Of a stretch of DNA of 64,000 nucleotides, positions 52,435 to 63,220 are shown in pieces. Location: the NCBI GenBank assembly GCA_020796225.1, contig CM036767.1, forward strand, positions 13,730,927 through 13,794,926, in the 5' to 3' direction. Below the pieces are notes generated by a model that saw nothing but the letters and a program-made list of their open reading frames with translations, searched no databases and was not told the origin of the DNA. A program made the translations under genes and the position numbers. How positions within the stretch are numbered: the first letter of the stretch is position 1; each line of letters starts with the position of its first letter. This stretch comes from Arion vulgaris. Its lineage: Eukaryota; Mollusca; Gastropoda; Stylommatophora; Arionidae.

Positions 52435-54689
52435 TTAGTGAGCAAGACATGACAAATCCGAGAAATAGTTGGAACTCTCGATTCTGTTATTCCTAGAATT
52501 AAAACTGATACTACTATCTGCCCATGGTAGAAATGTCCATTGATCATCAAACTCTACTTCACTCTTGCTTTGAAAATGCATGTAAGAGTCACTAAGACTA
52601 TGATCAGTAAGAATACTGTGTGATGTATTCCATGAGTTTCTGCCAGTTATAGATAAATGACGTGTATGTTGTCTGCTAGAACTTTGTGGTGGTGTTTGTT
52701 GTGCATATGCTCTAGCTATGGACTGGTTGGTGAATCTACTGCAAGCTTGTGAGGTGAATCTTTGATGAGAATTGTCAGAATTGACATCGTTCAGATATTC
52801 CTGTTCTGTTGTTTGAGTTATTGGAAATCCTTCCAAATATGAATTCACTATATTCTTGTCTGTCTGTGAAACAATCAGATGAGTACATTCCAGACTGGTG
52901 AGATGTTTCTGAGCGGTCTTGTTCATGACAAAAACTGTCATATTCTTGACTGTTTGAATCATCAATTCTTCGTGAAAATGACTTTGTGGACGAATTGTTT
53001 GAGTCATCCGACTTGAGAAATCGAACAGTTTTAGGATGTGCACAATCACAAGTTAGTTTACTCTTTAATATTGCTGGACATGATGGTCTTCGTTTCCAAG
53101 ATTGACAAGAATCGTCTGTAGTTTCATAAAACTGACTAGAATATGTCGTGAGACTGTTGATTACGCTGATAAGTGTCATCATATTCTGGAAGACCTCCCA
53201 GTGTGTCGGGACCAGAAATGTACAGATCATGAGGCTGATCAGGACGAGCTATTTTAATAACTCTCTTTCTTGATGTGGTGTGATAGTATTTTTGTTGATG
53301 CAACTTTTTTAGCGCCAGTTGTGAATCAATGCTAGACTTTCGTGGAGGGATTTGAGAACTTTTGGTGTTCACTTTGGTAGTTTTCACACCTCTTATGAAG
53401 TTACGAAAGATCTCCAAAATCTTGGCGAATCCAATTTTAGGTTTGACAGAGTTGAATTCATGATCTGAATCAATGTCAATTTTGTGAAAGTTTCCCTGTT
53501 TGGGTAAGTCTTTGAGATCGTTGATATTCTTGGAGATGTTAGAAACGCTGTCTGGTGTAGATGTGTAAATATTGTCACAAAGTTTGTTACAAATATTGCA
53601 TCTATCAAAAGATTCCCATGCTTTTCTAACAGGAGTTGCATATTGTGCTTGATACATGTCTGTGTCTGACATTAAGTGGTTTTCACTAACTCCTGTCTCT
53701 GACATTGTATTAATATCTTGTGCAACAAACGAAGTCTCAGTGCTTTTGTTGGAGTCTTTATATATCTCTTTCTTGTGTTTGACTTGTGACAAGTTTCTTC
53801 TCTCTAATTTCTTATTTCTCAGCTTAAACAACTGAGACGCAGACAGATGTCTATTTCTGTTCTTTCTCTTGACATATTCCAACACGTTTCTAGAGCATGG
53901 TTTGATATCTGTCATGTTTCTGCTGTTATCATCTTCTTCAGAGAAATGTGAAGGATTATCCGCCACTTCCTCGTATACTGAATTACACCAGGATTCGTTT
54001 TCAGATTCCCATTGAAATAAAGCATGTCTTTGACGTTCACTAGTATTTGACGACTGGTCATGGTAACTTATTGGTAGTTTTGGACCAAAATTGTACTCTA
54101 CTTCAGAGAAATGCGAAGGACACTCATCCACTTCCTCGCATATTGAAATAAACCAGGATCCATTTATAGATTTCCATGGAGCTTCAGGATCCCTACGACG
54201 TCCAGACTTTGGCGTCTTGTCACGTTTACCTATTGCTAGTCTTCGACCACAATTCTCATTAAAGAAATACCAATAATCATCATTTCCTTCTTCTTGTACT
54301 GAATTCAACTGGGATTCGTTATCAGACTCCAAGGGATATAGTTCAAGCCTACGACGTTCACCAGCATTTAGCGACTTGTCATGGTTGCTTATTGTTGGGC
54401 TTGGAGCATTGTGGGAGGGAACCACAGTTTGTAAATGTTCTTGACGATTTTCCCCATAATATATCGAGTTACTATTAGAGATAGATGAGACATCTGATGT
54501 ATTTGGAGTTTCCACCATGGTAGAGCTGTACCAAGGCAGGAAAAGGGCGAAAGGCCCTGATGCATTTCTGTCCATGTTTTCAGAAAAACTTGTCCAAAAT
54601 TATTCTTGTCCAAATTTGAGCAAGCCGTATTGTGCTTGACGTATTACTTCTAATCTTTGTCTGTAGCAGTCGTAGAATGTTCTGTCATC
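52435..54689 (-). CDS. Unrecognised hydrophilic protein gene, possibly a pseudogene; two +1 frame changes and one in-frame stop
   Basis: No family recognised. It reads on the minus strand in four parts. 54689-54600 is an exon start behind a good acceptor (atctgtttcag), reading DDRTFYDCYRQRLEVIRQAQ and then ...GQE before an in-frame TAA. The same frame reopens and runs from the Met at 54575 for 479 residues to TTC-TAG at 53136. The +1 frame continues to TTC-TGA at 52775. The next +1 frame ends in TAA at 52435. The protein is rich in Ser, Asn, Glu and Asp. Residues 58-216 of the 479 form three 53-54-residue repeats; 231-270 is very basic (YVKRKNRNRHLS); a CNICNKLC cluster and an amphipathic stretch (GFAKILEIFRNFIRG) follow. 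No transposase, RT or signal peptide is seen. It may be a decaying gene, a gene with assembly indels, or a recoded gene; exons upstream of 54689 are not resolved. Confidence 0.6.
54600..54689 (-). CDS. Putative 5' exon of the unrecognised minus-strand gene
   Basis: On the minus strand a pyrimidine-rich acceptor (aattcattgtaatatctgtttcag) immediately precedes 29 codons of strongly protein-like sequence (FYDCYRQRLEVIRQAQYGLL). The frame is shared with the 479-residue ORF but is stopped by TAA. A direct repeat TTTGGACAAG flanks this stop 16 bases apart, so a small duplication may have created it. Confidence 0.5.
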   Translation of the reverse strand, partial: DDRTFYDCYRQRLEVIRQAQYGLLKFGQE

Positions 54690-54789
54690 CTGAAACAGAT
54701 ATTACAATGAATTAAAACAGTGAACAAGTGTCTTAATAAACACAAAGGGACACAAGAATATTGTTACATTATATATTTGTTTGAAGACT

Positions 54790-55255
54790 TTTCTCAACTT
54801 TCTGATAATATGACATTTTTATTAAAATCCGTAGCTTTTTCAACTAATACTTATTTATATGGCAGTGAATCATGGACAATGAACACGCAATCAACAATAT
54901 CATTGGAAGCCACAGAGATTTGGGTTTTACAGAAGAATGCTGACAATTCCATGGACATCAAAGAAAACAAATGATGTTTTTAAAACACGCCTGCACACAA
55001 TGAAACATTATCCCCACACACACAAATAAGATTAAAACAAGCAAGGTTCTAATGGGATTTATAATAGGAAAAGTAGGTGTAGAACATTTGGTGACAACGG
55101 GTAAAATCCAGGAAACGAGAGATCGTGGAAGACAGAGCGAGAAGATGTTGGATGGTCTGGCATTGTGTCTCAACATCAGAACTGATTAACTGCACCAAGG
55201 AGAGAGAGAGAGTTGTGGAGAGACATGATAGCCTACACCAGCAGGGCACTTGGTT
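54790..55255 (+). mobile_element. LINE-R ORF tail, decayed
   Basis: [27 protein letters not shown], later [20 protein letters not shown]. Several frame breaks. 55256-55484 has no feature. Confidence 0.8.
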
Positions 55256-55484
55256 GATCTAATCAAACACATTAAAATTATACATTTCTTTAAAAGTATA
55301 CTTTAAAATATTATTCCCATCTATCGATTCATGCACATACTTCGATATTCTAATAACAAATATACGTTTAGATACACAACTAATACAGTTTTGTCGACGA
55401 AGACGCGTTATAACTTTACATTTTAAAAGACGGTATGAGTTTGGACACAATTATTTCAGTTTATCGACACGTTTTAACTTATTC

Positions 55485-55680
55485 TACCTCGAACGCAACA
55501 TATCGACCACTTTTTAAATCACCCTTTGCATGTGATCTGAGCCTAAGAATAATTGTACGGTGTGCCTACAAATAGACCAGCACATCCGAGCCCTACCTCA
55601 GTCGTCTCTTACGTCCTTTATTGTAAGTCACAGTGCTACTATTCTTTGCTCCCCTTGCTCAACAAACGGACGCACGTTTC
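55485..55680 (-). mobile_element. SINE-X copy, partial
   Basis: Reverse complement of the family: GAGCAAAGAATAGTAGCACT, AAGAGACGACTGAGGTAGG, CACATGCAAAGGGTGATTTAA. Confidence 0.75.
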
Positions 55681-55739
55681 AACAATATATCATTATTTAT
55701 AATATCACAAAGTATTACCACCAAATTGTAGAGAGTTTG

Positions 55740-56050
55740 TTTATCAATCAACCAAGTCCCGTGACAGTTGGCGTAGGAGATCATGTCTCTCCACATCTGT
55801 CGGTCTCTGGTACAATTCATCAACTCTGTTACCGAACCATGATTTCAAGCCGTCCAAATTCTTGCATCCTTGTCTCCTCATCTCTCTTGCCCTATATTTT
55901 GCCTGTTGTAACCAAATGTTCTAAATTGCCCATTCTAAATAGATGTTCGAAAAACATTGATTGTCTGCTTCTTATTCGAATGATTAGATTTCAATATGAA
56001 TCTGTTTTTGACAAGATCTCTTCATTGGTCTTTCTAACTGTCCATGAAAC
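55740..56050 (-). mobile_element. LINE-R ORF tail, seed of the 20-bp array
   Basis: Plus strand CGTGACAGTTGGCGTAGGAG, ATCATGTCTCTCCACA is the LINE-R 3' end. Reverse complement carries HLVTTGK-like and TNEEI-like text. The array starts in the codons for the TVRKTN region. Confidence 0.75.
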
Positions 56051-57215
56051 TTTCTAACTGTCCATGAAACTTTCTAACTGTCCATAGATCTTTCTAACTG
56101 TCTATGAAACTTTCTAACTGTCCATAGATCTTTCTAACTGTCTATGAAACTTTCTAACTGTCCATGAAACTTTCTAACTGTCCATGAAACTTTCTAACTG
56201 TCCATGACACTTTCTAACTGTCCATGAAACTTTCTAACTGTCCATGAAACTTTCTAACTGTCCATAGATCTTTCTAACTGTCTATGAAACTTTCTAACTG
56301 TCCATGAAACTTTCTAACTGTCTATGAAACTTTCTAACTGTCTATGAAACTTTCTAACTGTCTATGAAACTTTCTAACTGTCCATGAAACTTTCTAACTG
56401 TCTATGAAACTTTCTAACTGTCCATGAAACTTTCTAACTGTCTATGAAACTTTCTAACTGTCTATGAAACTTTCTAACTGTCCATGAAACTTTCTAACTG
56501 TCTATGAAACTTTCTAACTGTCCATGATACTTTCTAACTGTCTATGAAACTTTCTAACTGTCTATGAAACTTTCTAACTGTCCATGCAACTTTCTAACTG
56601 TCCATGCAACTTTCTAACTGTCCATGCAACTTTCTAACTGTCCATGCAACTTTCTAACTGTCTATGAAACTTTCTAACTGTCTATGAAACTTTCTAACTG
56701 TCTATGAAACTTTCTAACTGTCCATGAAACTTTCTAACTGTCTATGAAACTTTCTAACTGTCCATGAAACTTTCTAACTGTCTATGAAACTTTCTAACTG
56801 TCTATGAAACTTTCTAACTGTCCATGAAACTTTCTAACTGTCTATGAAACTTTCTAACTGTCCATGAAACTTTCTAACTGTCTATGAAACTTTCTAACTG
56901 TCTATGAAACTTTCTAACTGTCCATGCAACTTTCTAACTGTCCATGCAACTTTCTAACTGTCCATGCAACTTTCTAACTGTCCATGCAACTTTCTAACTG
57001 TCCATGAAACTTTCTAACTGTCTATGAAACTTTCTAACTGTCCATGAAACTTTCTAACTGTCCATGCAACTTTCTAACTGTCCATGAAACTTTCTAACTG
57101 TCCATGCAACTTTCTAACTGTCCATAGATCTTTTCTAACTGTCCATGCAACTTTCTAACTGTCCATGCAACTTTCTAACTGTCCATGAAACTTTCTAACT
57201 GTCCATGAAACTTTC
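56035..57215. repeat. 20-bp minisatellite, about 58 copies, with a 340-bp higher-order repeat
   Basis: Unit CCATGAAACTTTCTAACTGT. Four unit types differ in CCATGAAAC, CTATGAAAC, CCATGCAAC and CCATAGATC. The 17-unit order at 56321-56660 is repeated at 56661-57000 with one base difference. Confidence 0.97.
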
Positions 57216-57234
57216 AAAAAAAACGTGTATGTTA

Positions 57235-57370
57235 TGTATGTGAGTAAATCTCATGAATCGGAGGCACGCTACTTTCAACCTAAGGACGAACCTTGTTTTA
57301 GTTATATCAGAACGTCAGCCAACAAACATGGAAAATAAAAATTAACTAATTTCGGAGAATCCAAAATTAT
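57235..57370 (-). mobile_element. SINE-F copy
   Basis: Reverse complement: TTTGTTGGCTGACGTTCTGA, TATAACTAAAACAAGGTTCG, TCCTTAGGTTGAAAGTAGCG. 57371-57955 is unassigned; a minus-strand frame at 57554-57835 is not convincing. Confidence 0.8.
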
Positions 57371-57955
57371 AAAATCAAATTATTAATGAAGAGAGAGAAA
57401 ATTTATGTCGAGTACTTACAATTTAGAGATCACACAGAAACTGTTTATTGTTTACACGTTGTTATGGAGACCACAGCTGTAGTACCACAATGAAATGTAA
57501 TGATGTGATCAAATTGTTAATAACGACATCAAGTGAATGAACTATCCAAAGTGTTATGAAAATATATCCACTGTCCAGCAAAGTATGTTTAACACAACAG
57601 CAAATGACCAGTAAATAAGTGACCAGTAAGTGACCAACAGATATATCGAACTTAGCAGTGAATGACCAGTAAATATGGCTAACTCCCAGGTATATATACC
57701 GCTGAGATGAAAGGGATTGTGTTCAACGTCACGCTGATTGCGACTTGAAGACTCGTTGACGTGTCCAATGTGTCCGTAAACATGACCAATACCTGACGGT
57801 CCATATTGGCCGGTCTCGTTGACGGAAAGCTTCAATCTTGGCTCCTACCCGTTGTCGGCGTAGTAGCATTAGACAAATCTATTCATACGGGTAACGCCTT
57901 CAATCACATTTCTCTACCTTTGTTGGGTCACTAATATTTGGATTGTCCACGAGGT

Positions 57956-58160
57956 GTTCATTATTATTCTTTGTTTGTTGACCTACACGCTGGGATATAA
58001 TCATCAAACAAAAACTCGTTCTTCGGTAGCAAGTTGAATGCATGGATTAAACAGGCTTTAATCTTCAAACAAAAACTCGTTCTTCGGTGGCAAGCTGAAT
58101 GCATGGATTAAACAGGCGTTAATCCCTTTACAGTAGAAACAAACAAACAAACAAGGTTTG
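57956..58160 (+). mobile_element. SINE-F variant with internal duplication
   Basis: GTTTGTTGACCTACACGCTG, GGATATAATCATCAAACAAA; ACTCGTTCTTCGGT and GCATGGATTAAACAGGC occur twice; CAAA tail. Confidence 0.75.
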
Positions 58161-58374
58161 AAATTTCAAATAATAACCATTTTGAGAAATATTGTTCTCC
58201 ACATAAAATAGTGGATCACTCGAACATAGGAGATTATTTGATGTAATTGTAGATGAATTTAACTTTCTTCAACTGAAATGATTTCTTTCTTTCTTATTGT
58301 TTACACTTCATTATGACACCAGAACAATGTCTTCATTGTTCGGTTGAGAACCGCCCATGAGTAACAACCACCTG

Positions 58375-58560
58375 AAATGGGCTCCAGTGCGAGAGGCACG
58401 GGTTCAATCCACGGTAAGGTGAATTCGGTTTTTTCTGTCGGGGCATAAAGAAAAATCCTAACTGAACATTTTCACGACGATTGCACTAGCCATGAGGCCA
58501 TTAAATTCCACAGATACTCCACTTTCCTATCCTTGACCACCCTAAACAACAGTATTACAG
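58375..58560 (+). mobile_element. SINE-E copy
   Basis: ACGGGTTCAATCCACGGTAA, TTTTCTGTCGGGGCATAAAG, GCACTAGCCATGAGGCC, ACCACCCT. Confidence 0.8.
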
Positions 58561-58802
58561 GCAGTAATGAAAGTAACCACCTGACAAACCATTCTTGTCG
58601 TATCAATTTCCCAACAAGCCACCTTACGAAACAATATCAATAAATAAAAGCATATTTTTTTCCCAATTCCGTTTGATAATAATAATTTGTTGTTAAACAG
58701 CTTAAAACGTTAAATACAAATAAGATTCAGACATTTGTCAATGGATGTCTTTTGCGTATTCTTAAAGTGGAATGATATGACAGATTTGCAAATACAGACA
58801 TG
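58561..58802. other. AT-rich spacer
   Basis: No feature recognised between SINE-E and SINE-X2. Confidence 0.5.
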
Positions 58803-59058
58803 AGGATCTTCTTCTTTGTGTTCGTTCTTTACGACCAATTTTAATCACTCTTTGTGATTTGTTTGATCTTTGTCAAGAACATGTATACGTTGCACATTGG
58901 TTTGGTAGACCCTAAACGCATAGACTTCTACATGTTTAGGACATGTGCATCCGATTTCATCCAAACCTCCTTAGTCGCCTCTTACGACATGCGTGGTAGG
59001 TAACAGTGGTTCTATTCTTTACACCCCAAATTTGGGCCCTGGTAACCACTCGGGCGAG
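58803..59058 (-). mobile_element. SINE-X2 short-form copy
   Basis: Reverse complement: CGCCCGAGTGGTTACCAGGG, CAAATTTGGGGTGTAAAGAA, GTCGTAAGAGGCGACTAAG, GAACACAAAGAAGAAG. Confidence 0.9.
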
Positions 59059-59430
59059 ACCTGTGGATAAGAACAGGTTAAAAACCCATGTTGACCCAGG
59101 TTAAGTCGAGAAAATGGTGATGAGTCAGGCATACCCCTACGGAAGACACATCGAGTGTTATTAGACAAGAACTTGAGGAAAATGAAACCCGCAAGGAAAA
59201 TGAAAAAAAATGGACGTTGTAAACAGACCTGAGACATAGTTCTTGAGCACAGCCAGGCTCCAGCATAGATTTTCCGTCAAATCATCAAATCAGTGCTAGA
59301 GCCTGGCTGTTTCTTGAGAGACTGAGCTGGACTATCTTGGATAAAGAAAACAGCTAGAGTGCAGAAAAAGTGGCCAGCAACTGTTGATGCCCTATGCTCC
59401 ACAAGGAGCGGAGAGCAATAAATAAGTAAA
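59059..59430 (+). mobile_element. LINE-G tail, internally rearranged
   Basis: Text AGCTGGACTATCTTGGATAA and GATGCCCTATGCTCCACAAG matches 48.72-48.81 kb. Halves of the ORF end (AGACCTGAGACATAGTTC and CTGTTTCTTGAGAGACTGAG) lie on either side of a repeated AGCCAGGCTC. Confidence 0.65.
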
Positions 59431-59577
59431 ACATAGTTGTAGAGTGTGTGTACTATGAAGTAAAGAGGCTTTCCACCGCGGTCAAATAAACACTTTGTTA
59501 TCCGTCTTCGTGTTATCACTTACACTTTTCAAGTGTATTCAATTTCTGATATCGTCTCATGCCGGCTTGGTTTAGAT

Positions 59578-59771
59578 CAGTAGTTCTCAATATTCCTAAT
59601 TCCGCGACCATTTAATACAGTTCCTGATGTTGTGGTGACCAACAATCATAATATTATGTAACAATATTTATTTATAATTATTATAAATATGTGTTTTTCG
59701 ATGGTATTAGACGACCCCTGTGAAATGGTCGCTCGAACCCCAAAGGCCGTGACACAGCTTGAGAACTACTG
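59578..59771. mobile_element. SPIN-like hAT element, short copy
   Basis: CAGTAGTTCTCAATATTCC to AGCTTGAGAACTACTG, 194 bases, aligned end to end with 25756-26097 but lacking about 150 internal bases. Flanks do not give a clean 8-base TSD (GGTTTAG is near both ends). Confidence 0.85.
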
Positions 59772-60011
59772 CACTGGTTTAGTCATCTTTCATAGTGTAT
59801 ATCGTTACGTAACTTAAGTATCCACATCATATCGCCCTCGTCCCTCTGTCGACCATCTTGTCAAGGATTACCATACGATAAATCCTTTATTAGCAAGAAT
59901 TATGAAAATGATGAACCGGGAAAAGATCAGGGGATGAATTCTTTTTCATTTATTTCATGAGATAATAGATATTGAGTCATGTAGTTTCTTCAGTACTGAA
60001 TCACATCGTCT

Positions 60012-60250
60012 GTTATGTTATGTTATGTTATGTTATGTTATGTTATGTTATGTTATGTTATGTTATGTTATGTTATGTTATGTTATGTTATGTTATGTTA
60101 TGTTATGTTATGTTATGTTATGTTACGTTATGTTAGGTTATGTTATGTTATGTTATGTTATGTTATGTTATGTTATGTTATGTTATGTTATGTTATGTTA
60201 TGTTATGTTATGTTATGTTATGTTATGTTATGTTATGTTACGTTATGCGA
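60012..60250. repeat. (TTATG)n pentanucleotide array, about 235 bases
   Basis: TTATG with three variant units near 60124-60136 and 60239. Confidence 0.98.
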
Positions 60251-60590
60251 TCGACGTCATGGCATATTGGGCATCCCCATTCGTGCTCTGTCCTCTGTTG
60301 CAGCAGCCATCCAAAAGTCCATTTGCTTACAGTACCCATGAGAAGTTGATTACTATATCTTCTCTCTCTACCACGAAAACGACACTGTCTGGCATGTCCA
60401 AACTTAACGCCTAATTCTCGAACTCGTTCCAGTGTCTGAGACCAGCCCATGTCACACAATTGAGAGCGTACCGTATTGATGATATCGGCTCGCTCCATAC
60501 ATCGTCTGTAATGGTCTACTCTGGAGTGGCAATCCTTGCCACAGCTCTTCACGTTTTCAACTCCAAACGGAGAACATATCTTTAACAAAA
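60238..60590 (-). pseudogene. Unassigned 116-codon frame with transposon-like tail
   Basis: Minus-strand MERADIINTVRSQLCDMGWS, RVRELGVKFGHARQCRFRGR, EHEWGCPICHD. Family not recognised. 60591-60760 continues with decayed text (GKNWKRWQ..) and other LINE tails surround it, so a transposon relic is the simplest reading, but it could be an isolated gene fragment. Confidence 0.35.
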
Positions 60591-60927
60591 TTCTTCCAGC
60601 CCTTCCTCTCTCTTGCCATCTTTTCCAATTCTTTCCCCGTCTTGTCTATTCTTTTAATATCAGTCTTTAGCTTTCTTCTACATCCCCTTACTCATCTTTC
60701 TCTGCGTGTTCCAAAACATTGCCTGTTTTGCAATGTTTCCTGTAGGTCTTCTTAATGTGTGTTCTATCCATCGTCAGCGTCTTTTTTCTTAGCTCTTTTC
60801 CCACTGATATCTATTTTACATGTGAAACTGAATACAAGAGCTGCTACATAGAATGGTTTCTCTGCTCTCAGCGCTATATATCGCCTCCATATGTGATTGT
60901 GTTTTTCTTCTTTTCTTTTGGACACAT

Positions 60928-61190
60928 CCGCGCCCGTGTGGTGCCGAGGCGCGCAAGGGAAGCAAAGAATATTATAACTGCGACCTACAAGACATGTTGT
61001 AAGAGATAAACTGATGTAAAGCATAATGAAGATACCCTAGCAAATAAAAAACGTTACATAAATCGGATGTTCTTGTAGGCGCATAACTGGTACAACTGTA
61101 CAATCGCTCGTAGACACATATCACATACAAATTGCAAAGAGTGGTTTAACAAATGGTCGATATGGAGCGTTTGAAGAAGAAGAAGAAGAA
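60928..61190 (+). mobile_element. SINE-X copy
   Basis: CGTGTGGTGCCGAGGCGCGC, AAGACATGTTGTAAGAGAT, CAAAGAGTGGTTTAACAAAT, tail GAAGAAGAAG. Confidence 0.88.
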
Positions 61191-61755
61191 TATTGAGTTT
61201 GTTTTGTCTAGATATCAGAGACAATAACATTGACATAACATAAACATAATGAATTATTATCTATTTACCTGGATACAAGAAAGCCTACAGGTGTGATCGT
61301 GAATACAAACAGAAACAAAGATGTACAGACTGTGTTAATATCATTGCAACAACAACAGATACACACACTTTGTTGTTGTCATACAACTTTCATTACAACT
61401 AAACTGATTGTACTAAGAGTTTCCTCAACCCGGATCAACAAATGGTGTCCAATTTACATTCAACTCATTTGTTTCATTACATCGGCTTAATTTGTTGTGT
61501 CACACAAACAAGCATACATACATAATATCGCATATCAGAGAGTCATGTGATCTCTGGCTGGTGTATAAGGACAGGTCTCATTCGAAGAAAAAGGTGAAAA
61601 TTCCACTACATGTAGATTAGAATGTACTAAGAGTCAGTTCATTGATAATTTTATCACACATTTCCAGGTCACAGTCTCGTTTCAGCACATAGATATGTAT
61701 GTCACACTTACGTGTTTACAAATATTATCATTTTGTGGTGTCGTCTGTCACCGTC
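61191..61755. other. AT-rich single-copy DNA
   Basis: Nothing recognised in 565 bases apart from a CAACAACAACA run near 61348. Confidence 0.55.
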
Positions 61756-61925
61756 AGACTCTTCAGTCTCTCACTGACAGATAGTCTCTTACTACTGACA
61801 TGTACAGTCTCTCACTGACAGATAGTCTCTTACTACTGACATATACAGTCTCTCACTGACAGATAGTCTCTTACTGGCATTTACAGTCTTTTACTGACAT
61901 ATCTCTCACTGGGGCAGTCCATAGC
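61756..61925. repeat. About 41-bp tandem repeat, 4 copies
   Basis: Unit CAGTCTCTCACTGACAGATA plus GTCTCTTACTACTGACATGTA. Confidence 0.92.
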
Positions 61926-61974
61926 AGCGTTCCATAAAAGGAAAAGCTTATATATGCAACGTCATTGTCAGTTG

Positions 61975-62420
61975 ATATCAGAATGAGAGTTATACAGTGC
62001 TACATAGAACCAATACTGACATACGGATGCGAGTCATGGACAATGAACAAACAGATCGAACAATCTCTGAGGGCCACAGAGATATGGTTTTACAGAAGAA
62101 TGATGAGAATCCCATAGACTGCTAAAATAACCAGTGTGGAGGTGTTGAATGAGATCAAGACACAGAGAAAGCTTATCATCAATATAAGAAAGAGGCAGTC
62201 ACCATTTTTCTGGCATGTGATGAGAAAGGGAGGTTTAGAACACATTGTAACAACTGGTAACAGTAGACGAGACAGAGGAAGGCAAAAAGAGAAAATTTTG
62301 GATGGCCTGACTTAATGCCACGGAAGAGCGTCAACATCTGAGATGATAGCAAGCACTAGAGACAGATTTGTTAAGCTCCATGATCGCCTACGCCAGCCGC
62401 ACGGCACCTGATGATGATGA
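61975..62420 (+). mobile_element. LINE-R ORF tail with GATGATGAT end
   Basis: Plus-strand [37 protein letters not shown], then [26 protein letters not shown], end CGGCACCTGATGATGATGAT. The best-preserved copy of the family here. 62421-62717 is unassigned. Confidence 0.88.
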
Positions 62421-62717
62421 TCTCTCACTAATATGCAGACGTGCTATATTTCTAATGTAACAGTACAATCTGTTGACACACCCTCCCCTTTCTGCCGCCA
62501 AGTTGATGTTAAATTAAGAGCCAGGAATAACATGACCATGAAACCCAGAGTTTTATTAAGAATACCAGACAACTACACGGACCTCTGTGTGAGCTACAAA
62601 AGACAGTGAAGTTCATACAAGAGACAACATTGAATATATAGACAATATTTCAGAGCAAACTAAAGGAAGGAAGGATTAAGAATACATTATTGAAGGCCAG
62701 AATGTTTATAAACCAAA

Positions 62718-62935
62718 CTAATCATTATCAAGTAGCTTGTCCCTTCCGGAACTTGGCTCCCATGACAACAGTCCTGAAAACTCTCTGTTCTGTGCAAGTT
62801 GGTAGGCATCAGCAGCACTCATTCTCAGATTGTCAATGACATCTTGCACCCATCGTCTTCTAGGTCTTCCTCTCGTTCTTCTTCCAGAACGATTCCTTCC
62901 AAAATTATTTTCTCTAGGCACTCTTGTCGTAGCTT
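62718..62935 (-). mobile_element. LINE-A-like ORF tail
   Basis: Minus-strand NRSGRRTRGRPRRRWVQDVI, MSAADAYQLAQNREFSGLLS, DKLLDND. Confidence 0.8.
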
Positions 62936-63032
62936 CGGTATTCTAAGGGACATAATCGAAAAAATGTATTTGAAACGATGTTATATTGATGTCCCCTATC
63001 TCGCGATGTCAATACTAGAAATTTATCAGACT

Positions 63033-63118
63033 AGTCATCATTATCATCATCATCATTAATGCAGTGCATGCTGGCGTTGACGATCAGAGATCTCCACAAC
63101 TCTCAGAACCTCACGTTA
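63033..63118 (-). mobile_element. LINE-R 3' terminus
   Basis: CATCATCATCATTAATGCAG, TGGCGTTGACGATCAGAGA and TCTCCACAACTCTC correspond to the LINE-R end at 13.3 kb. Confidence 0.7.
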
Positions 63119-63220
63119 GCGATAAACGCCGCTGTTGACACTTTTTCCTTCCAAACTGTTACACTGTTTAACATCTTATCCTCTATGTTGTCCTCTATTT
63201 CTCTTCCCAGTAGTTTTTTC

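Noticed and set aside
56035..57215. Regular direct repeats as a CRISPR array
   Set aside because: Units are contiguous 20-mers with no unique spacers, in an animal genome, and derive from a LINE tail.
57554..57835. 93-codon minus-strand frame (MKLSVNETGQYG...)
   Set aside because: No homology recognised, short repeated words (HVYGHIGHVN), no splice signals in support; probably chance.
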